From Cryptomeria japonica (lineage: Eukaryota; Streptophyta; Pinopsida; Cupressales; Cupressaceae): a stretch of 64,000 nt of DNA. Numbering within the stretch: position 1 is the first letter of the stretch; every line of letters begins with the position of its first letter. A program made the translations under genes and the position numbers. This document shows, one piece after another, positions 1 to 11,941 of this stretch. The notes beneath the pieces were generated by a model. That model saw nothing but the letters and a program-made list of their open reading frames with translations. It was not told the DNA's origin and did no database searches. The stretch covers positions 338,238,802 through 338,302,801 of the forward strand of contig NC_081413.1 of NCBI RefSeq assembly GCF_030272615.1. Reading direction: 5' to 3'.

Positions 1-52
1 GGAAACTTTTGAATATCTTAGAGAGCAACTTGGTCTTATACTCTTACTAGTA
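1..52 (+). pseudogene. Copia A: C-terminal tail of RNase H
   Basis: The first 52 bases encode the last residues of a Ty1/copia polyprotein (ETFEYLREQLG, then a stop TAG at 50-52). The same ending closes the B, C and E polyproteins, for example ETFEYLREQLGV before the stop at 8,669. This is the 3' end of an element whose body lies upstream of the window, so its coding state cannot be judged. RNase H removes genomic RNA during reverse transcription in the virus-like particle. Confidence 0.8.
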
Positions 53-428
53 TAGACCTAGACAGTTGATGCTTGGCATCAAATTGATAGAATTTATAGA
101 GAAACCTTCTTCCGGCTTTGATGGAGAAGAGCTACTTCTCAGGGGGAGTAGTTGGTTATAACATTTGGTATTTGTAATTGGTTCTATGAACTGGTTGTAT
201 TTGGTATTTGTATTTCTTTGGCATTTGATGTCAAAGTAGGAGAGATATCTATGGAAAAACAAACATTATCCTTTGGGGAGAGATTATTCATTGGGGGAGA
301 GATATATACTCTCTGCATATATTTTCATATCTATTCTGGAGATTGTTGGTTTTTGGTTTTTGGCACTTTGTTTTGGCACTTAGATGTTTTTCCATTTTTG
401 TGTTACCATCAATGCTAAAGGGGGATAT
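53..428 (+). other. Copia A: 3' spacer with iterated polypurine tracts
   Basis: Non-coding spacer between the pol stop and the LTR. It holds several purine runs: CAGGGGGAG near 138, GGGGAGAG near 275, GGGGGAGAG near 293 and AAAGGGGGAT just before the LTR at 429. The last is the expected plus-strand primer tract. Repeated polypurine tracts here are a known trait of the Sirevirus lineage of plant copia elements, which I infer for this family. An in-frame open stretch at 152-418 recurs in B and C but has no recognisable protein features. Confidence 0.65.
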
Positions 429-1479
429 TGTTTGTATTATGGATGTGTTGCTTTGGTTTTGTCATTGATGTCAACACTTATCAATACTTATCATTCTAGA
501 GATCTTTGGTTATGCATATTCACCGGTATTTGGTTTACCGACAGGTTATATTGTTCACTGGCACTGAAGATAACTTGTTATCATCTGGAGATTAGTTGGT
601 TATGTCGAAGACATGGTTTGCACACTTGGTTTTGGTATTGAGGTTATTGGTCTAATCAGGTTGACATATTTGTTGTTACCGCCAAATTGGTCTAGGTTAT
701 GGACTGGCATGCATTATCTATTCTAGATCAGCATGACACGTTATGGAGATGATTTAATCAATTGGTATTGTTGTAATTACATTGAGCCGACATGATGCAT
801 CGCATCTTGACTTACTTGTAATTGATTTTATTGTAATATTCTTAGTGAGCAGACCTACACATTTGGTCTTAGGTTTTGGTATATATGTAAGATCTCATTT
901 GTGAGATGATGTAATTGAGGTAATAGGTAGAAGGAAGATAACGGTATATGATTATGGTATTGTAACATGGTATGTGCGAATATTGAAGATCATATGAGCA
1001 AACCATAGAGAATTTGATTATCAGAGCTTAACCGGTACTGAATCCATCATTGGAGATGCTACTTTGAGCAATACATTATCATTGGATTTATTTATCCAAT
1101 TGTAGTTAGTGTGACTCCTATTTTGTGATTGAGCAGTGAGCTCTAGGCGGCTGGGATTTCTGCATGTGTAGACTCCATTTGTACACACATACTATCTACA
1201 ATAGTATCATCTGATTGTGGGTATGGTTTCCCACCTTGTTTTTTCCCCTTACAGGGTTTCCATGTAGAAATCTTTGTGTTATGTGTTGTGGATGTTGTTT
1301 CTCTTTTTGTTTCATGCATTAAGTTTCATTGGTATTGATATTAACTGTTAATCTGTTAACCGACATTAAGTTTGGTTTACCGGTATTATGTATCAAGTTT
1401 GATTAAGTTATATTTGGGTTGAAATTAATAGACAACTGATTCACCCCCCCCCCTTCTCACTTGCCTCTGGGTCCTAACA
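429..1479 (+). repeat. Copia LTR 1 (shared by A and B), 1,051 bp
   Basis: Begins TGTTTGTATTATGG after a GGGGGATAT tract and ends GTCCTAACA directly before an iMet primer site. A TATA-like TATATAT lies at 880-886. The conserved block GTGGG..GGTTTCCCACC sits near 1,215-1,240 and a 10-base C-run at 1,444-1,453. It ends element A and begins element B, so it serves as both 3' and 5' LTR. It is closely similar to the LTRs at 4,718 and 9,045. Confidence 0.85.
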
Positions 1480-1481
1480 AT

Positions 1482-1493
1482 TGGTATTAGAGC
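1482..1493 (+). promoter_or_regulatory. Primer-binding site (tRNA-iMet type), copia B
   Basis: TGGTATTAGAGC lies three bases after the LTR end. The usual plant iMet primer site is TGGTATCAGAGC, so this copy has one C to T change. It would prime minus-strand DNA synthesis. Confidence 0.8.
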
Positions 1494-1536
1494 TAAGTCC
1501 TCTTTTTGCAAAAGTTTAACAACTTGAGGAGATTCT

Positions 1537-2691
1537 ATGGCAACTAACTTGATGAAACTAACTTTGGTAAATGAAAAATCATGAATAGAACTGGTTTGGA
1601 GATTGCAACGGGTAATCACACTAGAGGTAATATCTTTCATTTCAATAACAATGAAAAACATGCTTGATTGCACATATTGATGAAAGTTTGATATGGCATA
1701 AAAGACTCTGTCATATGAATTTTGATTGCATTATAAAGATTACTTCATCTAAGGCAATAAGTGATTTACCTAAGATTCTAAAACCTCATAATCGGGTATG
1801 TAAGGAATGTCAAATGGGAAAGCAAGTTAGAACAACTTTTAAGAGTATTTCTGAGAAAACCAATGATGTTCTTGATTTAATTCATACTGACGTGTGTGGT
1901 CTGGGAAGAACAAGAAGTCTACAGGGAGATAGATACTTTATGCTAATCATTGATGATTATTCTAGAATGCGTTGGCTTACTTTTCTCAGGGAGAAATTAG
2001 AAGCTTTTGGGAAATTCAAATTATTCAAGGCATTTGTAGAGAATGAAACCAGTAAGAAAATAAAATGTTTAAGATCAGATCAAGGTGGTGAATTTACATA
2101 TAAGGAGTTCAATACATTTTGTGAAGTGAATGTAATTAGAAGACAACTATCAGCACCCTGGACACCTCAGAAAAATGGAGTTGTGGAAAGGAAGAACAAA
2201 ACTATTCTAGATGCAGCTAGAAGCCTGATATCAGAAGCAAATCTACCACATGTGTATTGGAGAGAAGAAGTGAATACAACAGTTTATACTTTCAACAGAT
2301 TTCACATAAAAGGTGAAACTGGTAAGACACCTTATGAATTATGGTTTGGTAATATTTCTACTCTTAAGTACTTCAGAATATTTGGAAGCAAATGTTACAT
2401 TAGGAGAGATAAGTATATTGGTAAGTTTGATCCTAGAAGTGATGAAGGTATATTTCTTGGTTACTCATCTAAGAGCAAAGCAAATAGATGTTTTATAAAA
2501 GATTCCAGAAAATCATGTAGAGTGCAAATATGAAGATAGATGAACACTTTAGAAGAAATTCAAGGTCTATGGATTCTAAACTGATAGTTGAGATAATCAC
2601 AAATGAACCTATACAGAGTGCACCGGTACAGAATGTTGATCCAGTCACAACGTTATCATTAGAGAATTCCACAGTGACTAAAGAACATTAG
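1537..2691 (+). pseudogene. Copia B: gag stub fused to integrase (broken)
   Basis: Starts at an ATG equivalent to the E gag start, loses frame after a few codons, then reads as integrase from 1,664. The HHCC zinc-binding region is visible (HKRLCHMNFD, then CKECQMGK). The core has DLIHTDVCG, a second Asp in the RSDQGGEF segment and the catalytic Glu in GVVERKN, so the DDE triad is present in the 1,664-2,533 stretch. Frame is lost near 2,500, where E reads CFNKRL, and a TAG follows at 2,689-2,691. That TAG is also present in C at 7,016 but not in E. Integrase inserts the cDNA into the genome; this copy cannot. Confidence 0.8.
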
Positions 2692-4344
2692 AAGGTGAAC
2701 ACACCCAGGTATGTAAGATTGAATCACTCTGAAAGTCAAATAATTGGGAATAAGTATCAAGGAGTTATGACAAGAGGAAGACTAGCGAATGAAGAGGTAT
2801 GCTTAATTTCTCAAATTGAACCAGCATCTGTTATTGAGGCATGTGAAGATAAACATTGGAATAAAGCTATGGAAGATGAATTGGAACAAATTGAAAAGAA
2901 TAATACATGGACATTGGTTCCCTGGCCTAAAGATAAAAATGTAATTGGAACTAAGTGGGTATTCAGAAATAAACTTAATGAAGATGATAAGGTAATCAGA
3001 AACAAAGAAAGATTAGCATATAAAGGCTATTCACAGAAAGAGGGAATTGATTACAATGAAACGTTTGCACTGGTAGCTAGAATTGAGGCAGTCAGATTAT
3101 TTCTTGCATTTATAGCACACAAGAAGTATAAAGTATTTCAAATGGATGTAAAATGTGCATTTCTAAATAATGATCTTGAAGAGGATGTTTACATTGAACA
3201 GTCTGATGGATTTTCATTGACAAATGATAAAGATATGGTTTGCAAATTAAGGAAATCTTTATATGGATTGAAGCAAGCTCCTAGAGCTTGGTATGGTAGA
3301 TTGGACAAATACATTTTGAAGCTTGGTTACACTCAAGGTAATGCTGACAACAACTTATATTTCAAAGTGACTAATGAAGACATCTTGGCTATTGAAGTTT
3401 TTGGTCATGACATCATTTTTGGAGGAGAAGATGGATTGTGTAAAGACTTTTCTAATAAGATGCAGGAAGAATTTGAAATGTCTATGATAGGAGAGATAAA
3501 ATTATTTTTAGGATTGCAGATTTCACTGACTAATAAAGGTATATTCATATGTCAAACAAAGTACTTGAAGGAACTACTGAAGAAATTTGGTATGGAAAAC
3601 TCTAAACTGGTAAGTACTCCTATGACTACAACTGATAAGCTATCATTGAAGGAGGATTCAGCTCCTATTAATCCAAAAAGATACAAATCTATGATTGAAG
3701 GCTTACTTTATTTGACACAAACTAGACCTGATATAATGAATGCAGTGTGATGTTTCAAGATTTCTGAGTAATCTAGAAAAAATCTTGAATCAGTAGTGAA
3801 AAGGATTTTCTGGTATCCACAAGGCACAAGAAATCTTGGTTTATGGTATCCTAAAGATGAAAATTTTGATTTATGTGCATACACAGATGCTAATTGGGTA
3901 GGAGATGTAGGTGACAAAAAGAGCACCATCAGCGAGGCATTCTTTTTGGGTAGAAGATTGATTTCATGGTTGACCAAAAAATAGAGTTGTACATCATTAT
4001 CAACAGCAAAATCAGAATATGTTGCAACACCAACTAACTATACTCAGGTATTATGGATTAAGCAAATGTTGAAGGACATAAAGGTAAAATGAAAAGAACC
4101 TATAATCATCTATTGTCATAATTTAGTAGCAACTGATATATCTAAGAATACAATATTTTGCTATAAGACTAAACATGTTTCTATCAAATACAATTTTCTG
4201 AAAGAGAATGTTGAAGCAAAAGAAGTGAGATTGGTTTATGTGAATACTAAAGAGCAGATTGCAGATATCTTTACTAAGCCTTTTCCTAAGGAAACTTTTG
4301 AATATCTCAAAGAGCATCTTGGTGTTATACCCTCACCTATATAG
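2692..4344 (+). pseudogene. Copia B: reverse transcriptase-RNase H (broken)
   Basis: Reads as one frame from just after the TAG at 2,689. RT blocks are clear: GTKWVFRNKL, the [10 protein letters not shown] segment and LYGLKQAPRAWY. The active-site box, FVDD in E, is FGHD here (codons at 3,403-3,411), so the first catalytic Asp is His. RNase H follows with AYTDANW and the IADIFTKP ending. Stops in the frame include TGA at 3,748, TAG after SWLTKK at 3,982 and TGA near 4,090. The polyprotein ends at TAG 4,342-4,344. Confidence 0.85.
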
Positions 4345-4717
4345 ATCTATATAGTTTATGCTTCACATCAAACCAACAAAATTTACAAAGAAACCTTTTT
4401 CCGGCTTTGATGGAAAAGAGCTACTTCTTAAGGGGAGTAGTTGGTTATAACTGTTGGTATATGTAATTGGCTCTATGAACTATTTGTATCTGGTATTTGT
4501 ATTTATTTGGCATTTGATGTCAAAGGGGGAGAGATATCTATGGAAAAACAAACATTATCCTTTGGGGAAAGATTATTCATTGGGGAAGAGATATATACTC
4601 TCTGCATTCATTTTCATATCTATTCTGGAGATTGTTGGTTTTGGGTTTTTGGCATTCTGTTTTGGCACTTAGATGTTTTTACATCTTTGTGTTTCCATCA
4701 ATGCCAAAGGGGGATAT
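4345..4717 (+). other. Copia B: 3' spacer with iterated polypurine tracts
   Basis: Same layout as 53-428: purine runs AAGGGGAGTAG near 4,430, AAAGGGGGAGAG near 4,522, GGGGAAAG near 4,563 and AAAGGGGGATAT immediately before LTR 2. A 169-codon open stretch at 4,441-4,950 crosses from this spacer into the LTR. I judge it fortuitous, because it spans the element boundary. Confidence 0.6.
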
Positions 4718-5779
4718 TGTTGGTATTATCAACGTGTTGCATTGGCTTTGTCATTGATGTCAACACTTATCAACACTTATCGTTCTGGAGATCTTTGGTT
4801 ATGTTCACCGACAAGTTCAGTAACTTATGCATAGTCATCGATATTTGGTTCACTAGCACTGAGGATGACTTGTTATCATCTAGAGATCACTTGGTTATGT
4901 TGAAGACATGGTTTGGACACTTGGTTTTTGTATTGAGGTTATTGGTCTAATTGGGTTGACATATTTGTTGTTACTGCCAAATTAGTCTAGGTTATGGACC
5001 GACATGCATTATATATTCCAGATCAGCACGACACATTATGGAGATGATTTAATCAATTAGTATTGTTGTAATTACATTGAGCTGACATGATGCATCACAT
5101 CTTGACTTACTTGTAATTGGTTTTATTGTAATATTCTTAGTGAACCGGCCTACACATTTGGTCTTAGGTTTTGGTATATATGTAAGATCTCATTTGTGAG
5201 ATGATGTAATTGAGGTAATAGGTAGAAGGAAGATAACAGTATATGGTTATGGTATTGTAACATGGTATGTGTAAATATTGAATATCATATGAGCAGACAA
5301 TGGAGAAGGTGATTATCAGAGCTTAACCGGTATTGAATCCAGCATTGGAGATGCTACTTTGAGCAATACATTATCATTGGATTTATTCATCCAATTGTAG
5401 TCGATGTGACTCATATTTTGTGGTTGAGCAATGAGATCTAGGCAGCTGGCCTTTTTGCATGTGCAGACTCCATTGGTACACATATACTATATGCAGTAGT
5501 ATCATCTGATTGTGGGTAAGGTTTCCCACCATGGTTTTTCCCCTCATAGGGTTTCCATGTACAAATATTTGTGTTATGTGTTGTGGATGTTGTTTCTCTT
5601 TCTCTTTCATGCATTAAGTTTCACTGGTATTGATATTAACTGTTAATCTATTAACCAGTATTAAGTTTGGTTTACCAGTATTATGTATCAAGTTTGGTTA
5701 AGTTATATTTGGGTTAAAAATTAATAGACAACTGATTCACCCCCCCCCCCCCCCTCTCTGTTGCCTCTGGGTCCTAACA
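4718..5779 (+). repeat. Copia LTR 2 (shared by B and C), 1,062 bp
   Basis: Begins TGTTGGTATTAT and ends GTCCTAACA. TATA-like TATATAT at 5,175-5,181; conserved GGTTTCCCACC block near 5,520; a 15-base C-run at 5,740-5,754, the longest in the window. It follows a AAAGGGGGAT tract and precedes an intact iMet primer site, so it ends B and begins C. Confidence 0.87.
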
Positions 5780-5781
5780 AT

Positions 5782-5793
5782 TGGTATCAGAGC
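5782..5793 (+). promoter_or_regulatory. Primer-binding site (tRNA-iMet), copia C
   Basis: A perfect TGGTATCAGAGC lies three bases after the end of LTR 2, followed by the leader GTTAAACAACTTGAGGAG that precedes the gag ATG. Confidence 0.87.
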
Positions 5794-5836
5794 TAAGTCC
5801 TCTTTTTGTAGAAGTTAAACAACTTGAGGAGATTCT

Positions 5837-7018
5837 ATGGCAACTAACTTTTTCAGGAAGGATAGTCCGAAACTTGATGGAACTAACTATGGTAAATGCA
5901 AAATCATGAATAGAACTGGTTTGGAGATTGCAACCGGTAATCACACTAGAGGTAATATCTTTCATTTGAATAACAATGAAAAGACATGCTTGATTAGACA
6001 TATTTATGAATGTTGGTTATGCAGAAAAAGAGTCCATCATGTGAATTTTGATTGCATTATAAAGATTAGTTCATCTAAGGAAGTAAGGGATTTACCTAAG
6101 ATTGTAAAACCTCTTAGTCCAGTATGTAAGGAATGTCAAATGGGAAAGTAAGTTAGAATAACTTTTAAGAGTATTTCTGAGAAAATCAATGATCTTCTTG
6201 ATTTAATTCATACTGACTTGTGTGGTATGGCAAGAACAAGAAGTCTACATGGAGATAGATACTTTATGCTAATCATTGATGATTATTCTAGAATGTGTTG
6301 GGTTACTTTTCTCAGGGACAAATTAGAAGCTTTTGGGAAATACAAATTATTCAAGGCACTTGTAGAGAATGAAACCAATAAGAAAATCAAATGTTTAAGA
6401 TCAGATCAACGAGGTGAATTTATATCTAAGGAGTTCAATACATTTTGTAAAGAGAATGGAATTAGAAGACAACTATCAGCACCTCGGACACCTCAGCAAA
6501 ATGGAGTTGTGGAAAAGAAGAACAAAACTATTCTAGATGCAACTAGAAGCATGATATCAGAAGAAAATCTACCTCATGTGTATTGTAGAGAAGCAGTAAA
6601 TACAATGGTTTACACTTTCAACAGAGTTCACATCAAAGGTGAAACCGGTAAGACACCTTATGAATTATGGTTTGGTAATATTCCTACTCTTAAGTACTTC
6701 AGAATATTTGGAAGCAAATGTCACATTAGGAGAGATGAGTATATTGGTAAGTTTGATCCTAGAAGTGATGAAGGTATATTTCTTGGTTACTCATCTAAGA
6801 GAAAATCATATAGATGTTTTAATAAAAGATTGCTGAAAATCATTGAGAGTGCAAATGTGAAGATAGATGAACACTTTAGAATAAATTTAAGGTCTATGGA
6901 TTCTAAACCAGCACTTGAGATAATCACAAATGAACCTATACAGAGTGCACTGGTACAGAATGTTGATCCAGTCACAACGACATCATCAGAGAATTCCACA
7001 GTGACTGAAGAACATTAG
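5837..7018 (+). pseudogene. Copia C: gag N-terminus fused to integrase (broken)
   Basis: The ATG at 5,837 gives an N-terminus shared with E gag (FRKDSPKLDGTNYG), then the deletion joint leads into KCKIMNRTGLEIATGN, the segment upstream of integrase. The HHCC region follows (CRKRVHHVNFD, CKECQMGK), with TAA at 6,149. The same frame resumes and carries the integrase core: DLIHTDLCG, the RSDQRGEF segment and GVVEKKN with the catalytic Glu. It ends at TAG 7,016-7,018, which B shares. No gag matrix, zinc knuckle or protease is left. Confidence 0.82.
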
Positions 7019-7021
7019 CAA

Positions 7022-8671
7022 GTGAACACACCCAGGTATGTAAGATTGAATCACTCTGAAAGTCAGATAATTGGGAATAAGTATCAAGGAGTTATGATAA
7101 GAGGAAGACTAGAAAATGAAGAGGTATGCATAATTTCTCAAATTGAACCAGCATCTATTATTGAGCCATGTGAACATAAACATCTTATTAAAGCTATGGA
7201 AGATGAATTGGAACAAATTGAAAAGAATAATACATGGACATTGGTTCTCTGGCATAAAGATAAAAATGTAATTGGAACTAAGTGGGTATTCAGAAATAAA
7301 CTTAATGAAGATGATAAGTTAATAAAAAAAAAAGCAAGATTAGTGTGGAAAGGCTATTCACAAAAAGAGGGAATTGATTACAATGAAACTTTACACCCAT
7401 AGCTAGAATTGAGGCAGTCAGATTATTTCTTGCATTTACAGTACATGAGAACTATAAAGTATATCAAATGGATGTAAAATGTGTATTGATGAATGGTGAT
7501 CTTGAAAAGGAAGTTTACATTGAATAGCCTGATGGATTTTCATTGACAAATGATAAAGATATGGTTTGCAGATTAAGGAAAGCTTTATATGGGTTGAAGC
7601 AAGCTCCTAGAGCTTGGTATGCTAGATTGGACAAATATATTTTGAACCTTGGTTACACTAAAGGTAATGCTGACAGCAATTTATCTTTCAAAGTGACTAA
7701 TGAAGACATCTTAGTTATTGAAGTTTTTGGTGATGAAATCATTTTTGGAGAAGAAGATGGATTGTGTAAAGACTTTTATAATAAGATTCAAGAAGAATTT
7801 GAAATGTCAATAATTGGAGAGATAAAATTATTTTCAGGATTGTAGATTTCACAGACTGATAAAGGTATATTCATATGTCAAACAAAGTACTTGAAGGAAC
7901 TACTAAATAAATTTGGTATGGAAAACTCTAAACCGGTAAGTAATCCTATGACTGCAACTGATAAACTATCATTGAAGGATGATTCAGCTCCTGTTAATCC
8001 AAAAAGATACAAACCTTTGATTGGAGGTTTATTGTATTTGACACAAACTAGACCTGATATAATGAATGCAGTGTGTATGTTTCAATATTTTAGAGTAATC
8101 CTATAGAAAATAATGAATCAGCAGTGAAAAGGATTTTCCGATATCTACAAGGCACAAGAAATCTTGGTTTATGGTATCCTAAAGATGAAAATTTTGATTT
8201 ATGTGCATACACCAATGCTAATTGGGCAAGAGTTGTAGATGACAAAAAGAGCACCACCGGTGGGGCATTCTTTCTTGGTAGCAGATTGATTTCATGGTTG
8301 AACATAAAACAGAGTTGGACATCATTATCAACAGTAGAATCAAAATATGTTGCAGCATCAACTAACTGTACTTAGGTATTATGGATTAAGTAAATGTTGA
8401 AGGACATAAAGGTAAAATGAAAAGAACCTATAATCATCTATTGTGATAGTTTAGTAGCAATTCATATATATATAATTCCAGTGTTTCACTCTAAGAATAA
8501 ACATGTTCAATCAAATACAATTTTCTGAAAGAGAATGTTGAAGCAAAAGAAGTGAGATTGGTTTATGTGAATACTAAAGAGTAGATTGCAGATATCTTTA
8601 CTAAGCCTTTGCCTAAGGAAACTTTTGAATATCTTAGAGAGCAGCTTGGTGTTATACCCTCACTAGTATAG
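7022..8671 (+). pseudogene. Copia C: reverse transcriptase-RNase H (broken)
   Basis: RT opens with TPRYVRLNHSE and GTKWVFRNKL. A one-base loss before 7,400 shifts the frame. CAG to TAG stops lie at 7,525 and 7,843. The active-site box is FGDE (codons at 7,729-7,737) instead of FVDD, so the second Asp is Glu. A further frameshift near 8,085 precedes RNase H (AYTNANWARVVDDKKSTTGG), with another TAG at 8,373. The polyprotein ends at TAG 8,669-8,671. Confidence 0.83.
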
Positions 8672-9044
8672 ACGTAGATAGTTGATGCTTGGCATCAAAC
8701 TGGCAGAATTTATAGAGAAACCTTTTCTCGGCTTTGATGGAGAAGAGCTACTTCTTAGGGGGAGTAGTTGGTTATAACAATTAGTATTTGTAACTTGTTG
8801 TATGAACTAGTTGTATCTGGTATTTGTATTGTTTTGGCATTTAATGTAAAAGGGGGAAAGATATTTATGGAAAAACAAACATTATCCTTTGGGGAGAGAG
8901 TATTCATTGGGGGAGAGATATACACTCTCTGCATTTATTTTCATATCTATTCTGGAGATTGTTGGTTTTTGGTTTTTGGCATTCTTTTTTGGCACTTAGA
9001 TGTTTTTCCATCTTTGTGTTTCCATCAATGCCAAAGGGGGATAT
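8672..9044 (+). other. Copia C: 3' spacer with iterated polypurine tracts
   Basis: Non-coding, with purine tracts near 8,757, 8,849, 8,890 and 8,908 and CCAAAGGGGGAT just before LTR 3. It carries the same long fortuitous open stretch (8,768-9,400) as the equivalent parts of A and B, again running over the LTR boundary. Confidence 0.6.
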
Positions 9045-10120
9045 TGTTGGTATTATGGATGTGTTGCATTTTTTTTGTCATTGATGTCAACCCTTATCAA
9101 CACTTATCATTATGGAGATCTTTGGTTATGTTCACCGACAAGTTCAGTGACTTATGCATAGTCACTGGTATTTGGTTCACCAACAGTTTATATTGTTCAC
9201 CGGCACTGAGGATGACTTGTTATCATCTGGAGATCACTTGGTTATGTCGAAGACATGGTTTGGACACTTGGCTTTGGTATTTAGGTTATTGGTCTAATCG
9301 GGTTGACATATTTATTGTTACCACCAAAAATGGTCGAGGTTATGGATCGACATACATTATCTATTCCAGATCAGCACGACATGTTATGGAGATGATTTAA
9401 TCAATTGGTATTGTTGTAATTACATTGAGCTGACATGATGCATTGCATCTTGAGTTACCTGTAATTGATTTTATTGTAATATTCTTAGTGAGCCGACCTA
9501 CTTATTTGGTCTTAGGTTTTGGTATATATGTAAGATCTCATTTGTGAGATGATGTAAGTCAAGTAATAGGTAGAAGGAATATAAAGGTATATGGTTGTGG
9601 TATTGTAACATGGTATGTGCAAATATTGAAGATCATATGAGCAGACCATAGAGAAGGTGATTATCAAAGCTTAACCGGTACTAAATCTAGCATTGGAGAT
9701 GCTTCTTTGAGCAGTACATTATCATTGGATTTATTCATCCAATTGTAGTCAATGTGACTCCTATTTTGTGATTGAGCAGTGAGCTCTAGGCGGCTAGCCT
9801 TTCTACATGTGCAGACTCCATTTGTACACACATACTATCTACAGTAGTATCATCTGATTGTGGGTAAGGTTTCCCACGATGGTTTTTCCCCTTACAGGGT
9901 TTCCACATACAAATCTTTGTGTTATGTGTTGTGGATGTTGTTTCTCTTTCTATTTCATGCATTAAGTTTCACCGGTATTGATATTAACTGTTAATCTATT
10001 AACCAACATTAAGTTTGGTTTACCAGTATTATGTATCAAGTTTGATTAAGTTATATTTGGGTTGAAATTAATAGACAACTGAATAACCCCCCCCTTCTCA
10101 GTTACCTCCAGGTCCTAACA
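9045..10120 (+). repeat. Copia LTR 3, 1,076 bp
   Basis: Begins TGTTGGTATTATGG and ends GGTCCTAACA. TATA-like TATATAT at 9,523-9,529, GGTTTCCCAC block near 9,868-9,880, C-run at 10,087-10,094. No primer site follows: the next bases are TAATTCATTC, so this is the right end of the concatemer. Confidence 0.85.
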
Positions 10121-11941
10121 TAATTCATTCCCACCATTCACAGGGATTTATGCAAGAATAGAAAACTCAAGAAAAATGCATGAAATCACAATAACTGCTT
10201 GCTTTGAAGACAAGAAATTCATTCAATATTATCTCTAGCCAGTAGGCATCATTCCTATAGGATTATATCATGCCAAGGAAGTCCTCCAAATACCTCTAAC
10301 ACATACAATCAACCAACTAACCATTGGGATGACCACATTTCAAAATCTGGCAAGAAAAGTTGCTTAAGACAACAATGCAACTTTGCAACTTTTGACACAT
10401 TTCTACAATTCGGTCTTGCCTTCACACCAAAGGTCAAGAATGAACATTCCACACATTGCAGACCCCTAAACATCACAAATACATATAAAATACCCATACA
10501 AGGCATTTGACCAAGTTGACACCTATTGGGGCCTTAAGGCTTATTACACTGCCTAGACCTAATCAATAGGCCTTCAAACACACACATTGTACATTCTATT
10601 CCTAAGAATAACCATGAATCAAAATAATGTAGACACATGTAAAAATGAAGTAGAGACATTTCCTAGTACCCCTACACCACCTATCTATAAAATGATCACA
10701 TTTACCGAGTTATAATAGAAACAAATGTTAGAACTTCAATTATTCACCTGATGATATATTTTACCATGCATACACCTTTTCAATGCTCAATAAATAGTAA
10801 GAAGATGATTATAATGTTTTACATGATGTCATTAAAAATTTGACCAATCCTATATTTACACAAATAGATTAATCATAACAAATAAATCTCATTACTTAAA
10901 GTAAAATTTAATATTAGATATCTATTTCAACCACCTATGGTCATTTCCCTACATGCCATTAGCCGGTCAATTGTCTATATTAAGCATAATACTTGATATC
11001 TTAGCCTTACTTGCCACCACTTAATTTTCATTTACTGACACACACAAATTCAACTACATACATATATTACCTTATTCAATCTCATCTCCTACCATCACTT
11101 AATTATAATCATTCACAACTAAGCATTCCTAGCGATCAAGAAGCATAGTCATCTAGAAAAGCATTAAAAATTCATACATTACACCATTAATTCATTCTGC
11201 TGGAATTCATGGAACAAACACTTTCTTTGAATATGATAAGGAGATAGGAACTTTTCTTAATCCATCCATATGATCAAGTAGGACATTTCATCAAACCACA
11301 TTGCTCTTACTCAAAACTTATACTTTTATGTTGCCAAACCAAATAAAGACATAATGGTATGATTTCAAATTTTCTATACATGAAATGCACCAAGTTTTTA
11401 CTTCGTTCTACATATATATTATAACATTGTGTTTTAACCTATTAGTTTATAAGAACTTCCTATATTAATTATGAAAAAGAGATTCTATCCAATCAATTCT
11501 TCCTTAGATCAAATCATAGATATAGTGCACAAGTCTCAATCTTCAAGCAATTTCATTTTATACAAACTTTTCCTTTAATATATGCAATACCACATTTCAA
11601 CAATGAGTATCCAATGCTTCTACTCTTTATAAATACACTCCAAAATGCTATGATTCTTGTACCTAAACGAAGAGGAGAGGGAGGAAGAACACTGCCAATC
11701 AACCAATGTATGCACACAAGAATTATACATGAAATTTTTTCAAATTCCTAGACATGTCATATTTATCATACTGTATATATTCACATCATTTTAAAAGATA
11801 TGAAAATTCAACTTCCTATAAGGTCTCCTAATATTACAAATGTAGCTAGAAATATCAAGTCCTTATTGAAAGATATGATTTATTCAAACAATCTTTTCTT
11901 AAATGCAGATTCACACACATTTATCAACACCTGATAGTTCT
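10121..11941. other. AT-rich non-coding region, unassigned
   Basis: About 1.8 kb with no open frame above 65 codons that resembles a protein, no LTR ends and no repeat array that I can see. It separates the copia concatemer from the next LTR and may be older, decayed intergenic DNA. Confidence 0.5.

Larger units (their letters stand above)
429..5779 (+). mobile_element. Copia element B (LTR1-internal-LTR2), gag/protease deleted
   Basis: Two LTRs flank a 3.24-kb internal region made of primer site, a stub of gag, integrase, RT, RNase H and a purine-rich spacer. Full-length relative E has a 4.5-kb internal region. B lacks almost all of gag and all of protease: the first codons of gag run straight into the pre-integrase segment that starts KCKIMNR in E. 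Element C carries the same deletion. B is non-autonomous, and its remaining pol is broken. The LTRs are shared with A upstream and C downstream. Confidence 0.8.
4718..10120 (+). mobile_element. Copia element C (LTR2-internal-LTR3), gag/protease deleted
   Basis: Third link of the LTR-internal-LTR-internal-LTR chain. The 3.27-kb internal region keeps the first 19 codons of gag, then jumps into the pre-integrase segment. Relative to E the missing part corresponds to about 56,859-58,138. The joint falls at a short ATGG shared by both sides. The pol frame has many stops and at least two frameshifts. The right LTR ends at 10,120 in unrelated AT-rich DNA; the left flank of the chain is off-window, so no target-site duplication can be tested. 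Confidence 0.82.

Noticed and set aside
152-9400. Similar open frames at 152-418, 4,441-4,950 and 8,768-9,400 as a conserved gene
   Set aside because: They lie in the spacer after pol and run across the LTR boundary. Their likeness follows from the repeated DNA, and the peptide has no recognisable domain.
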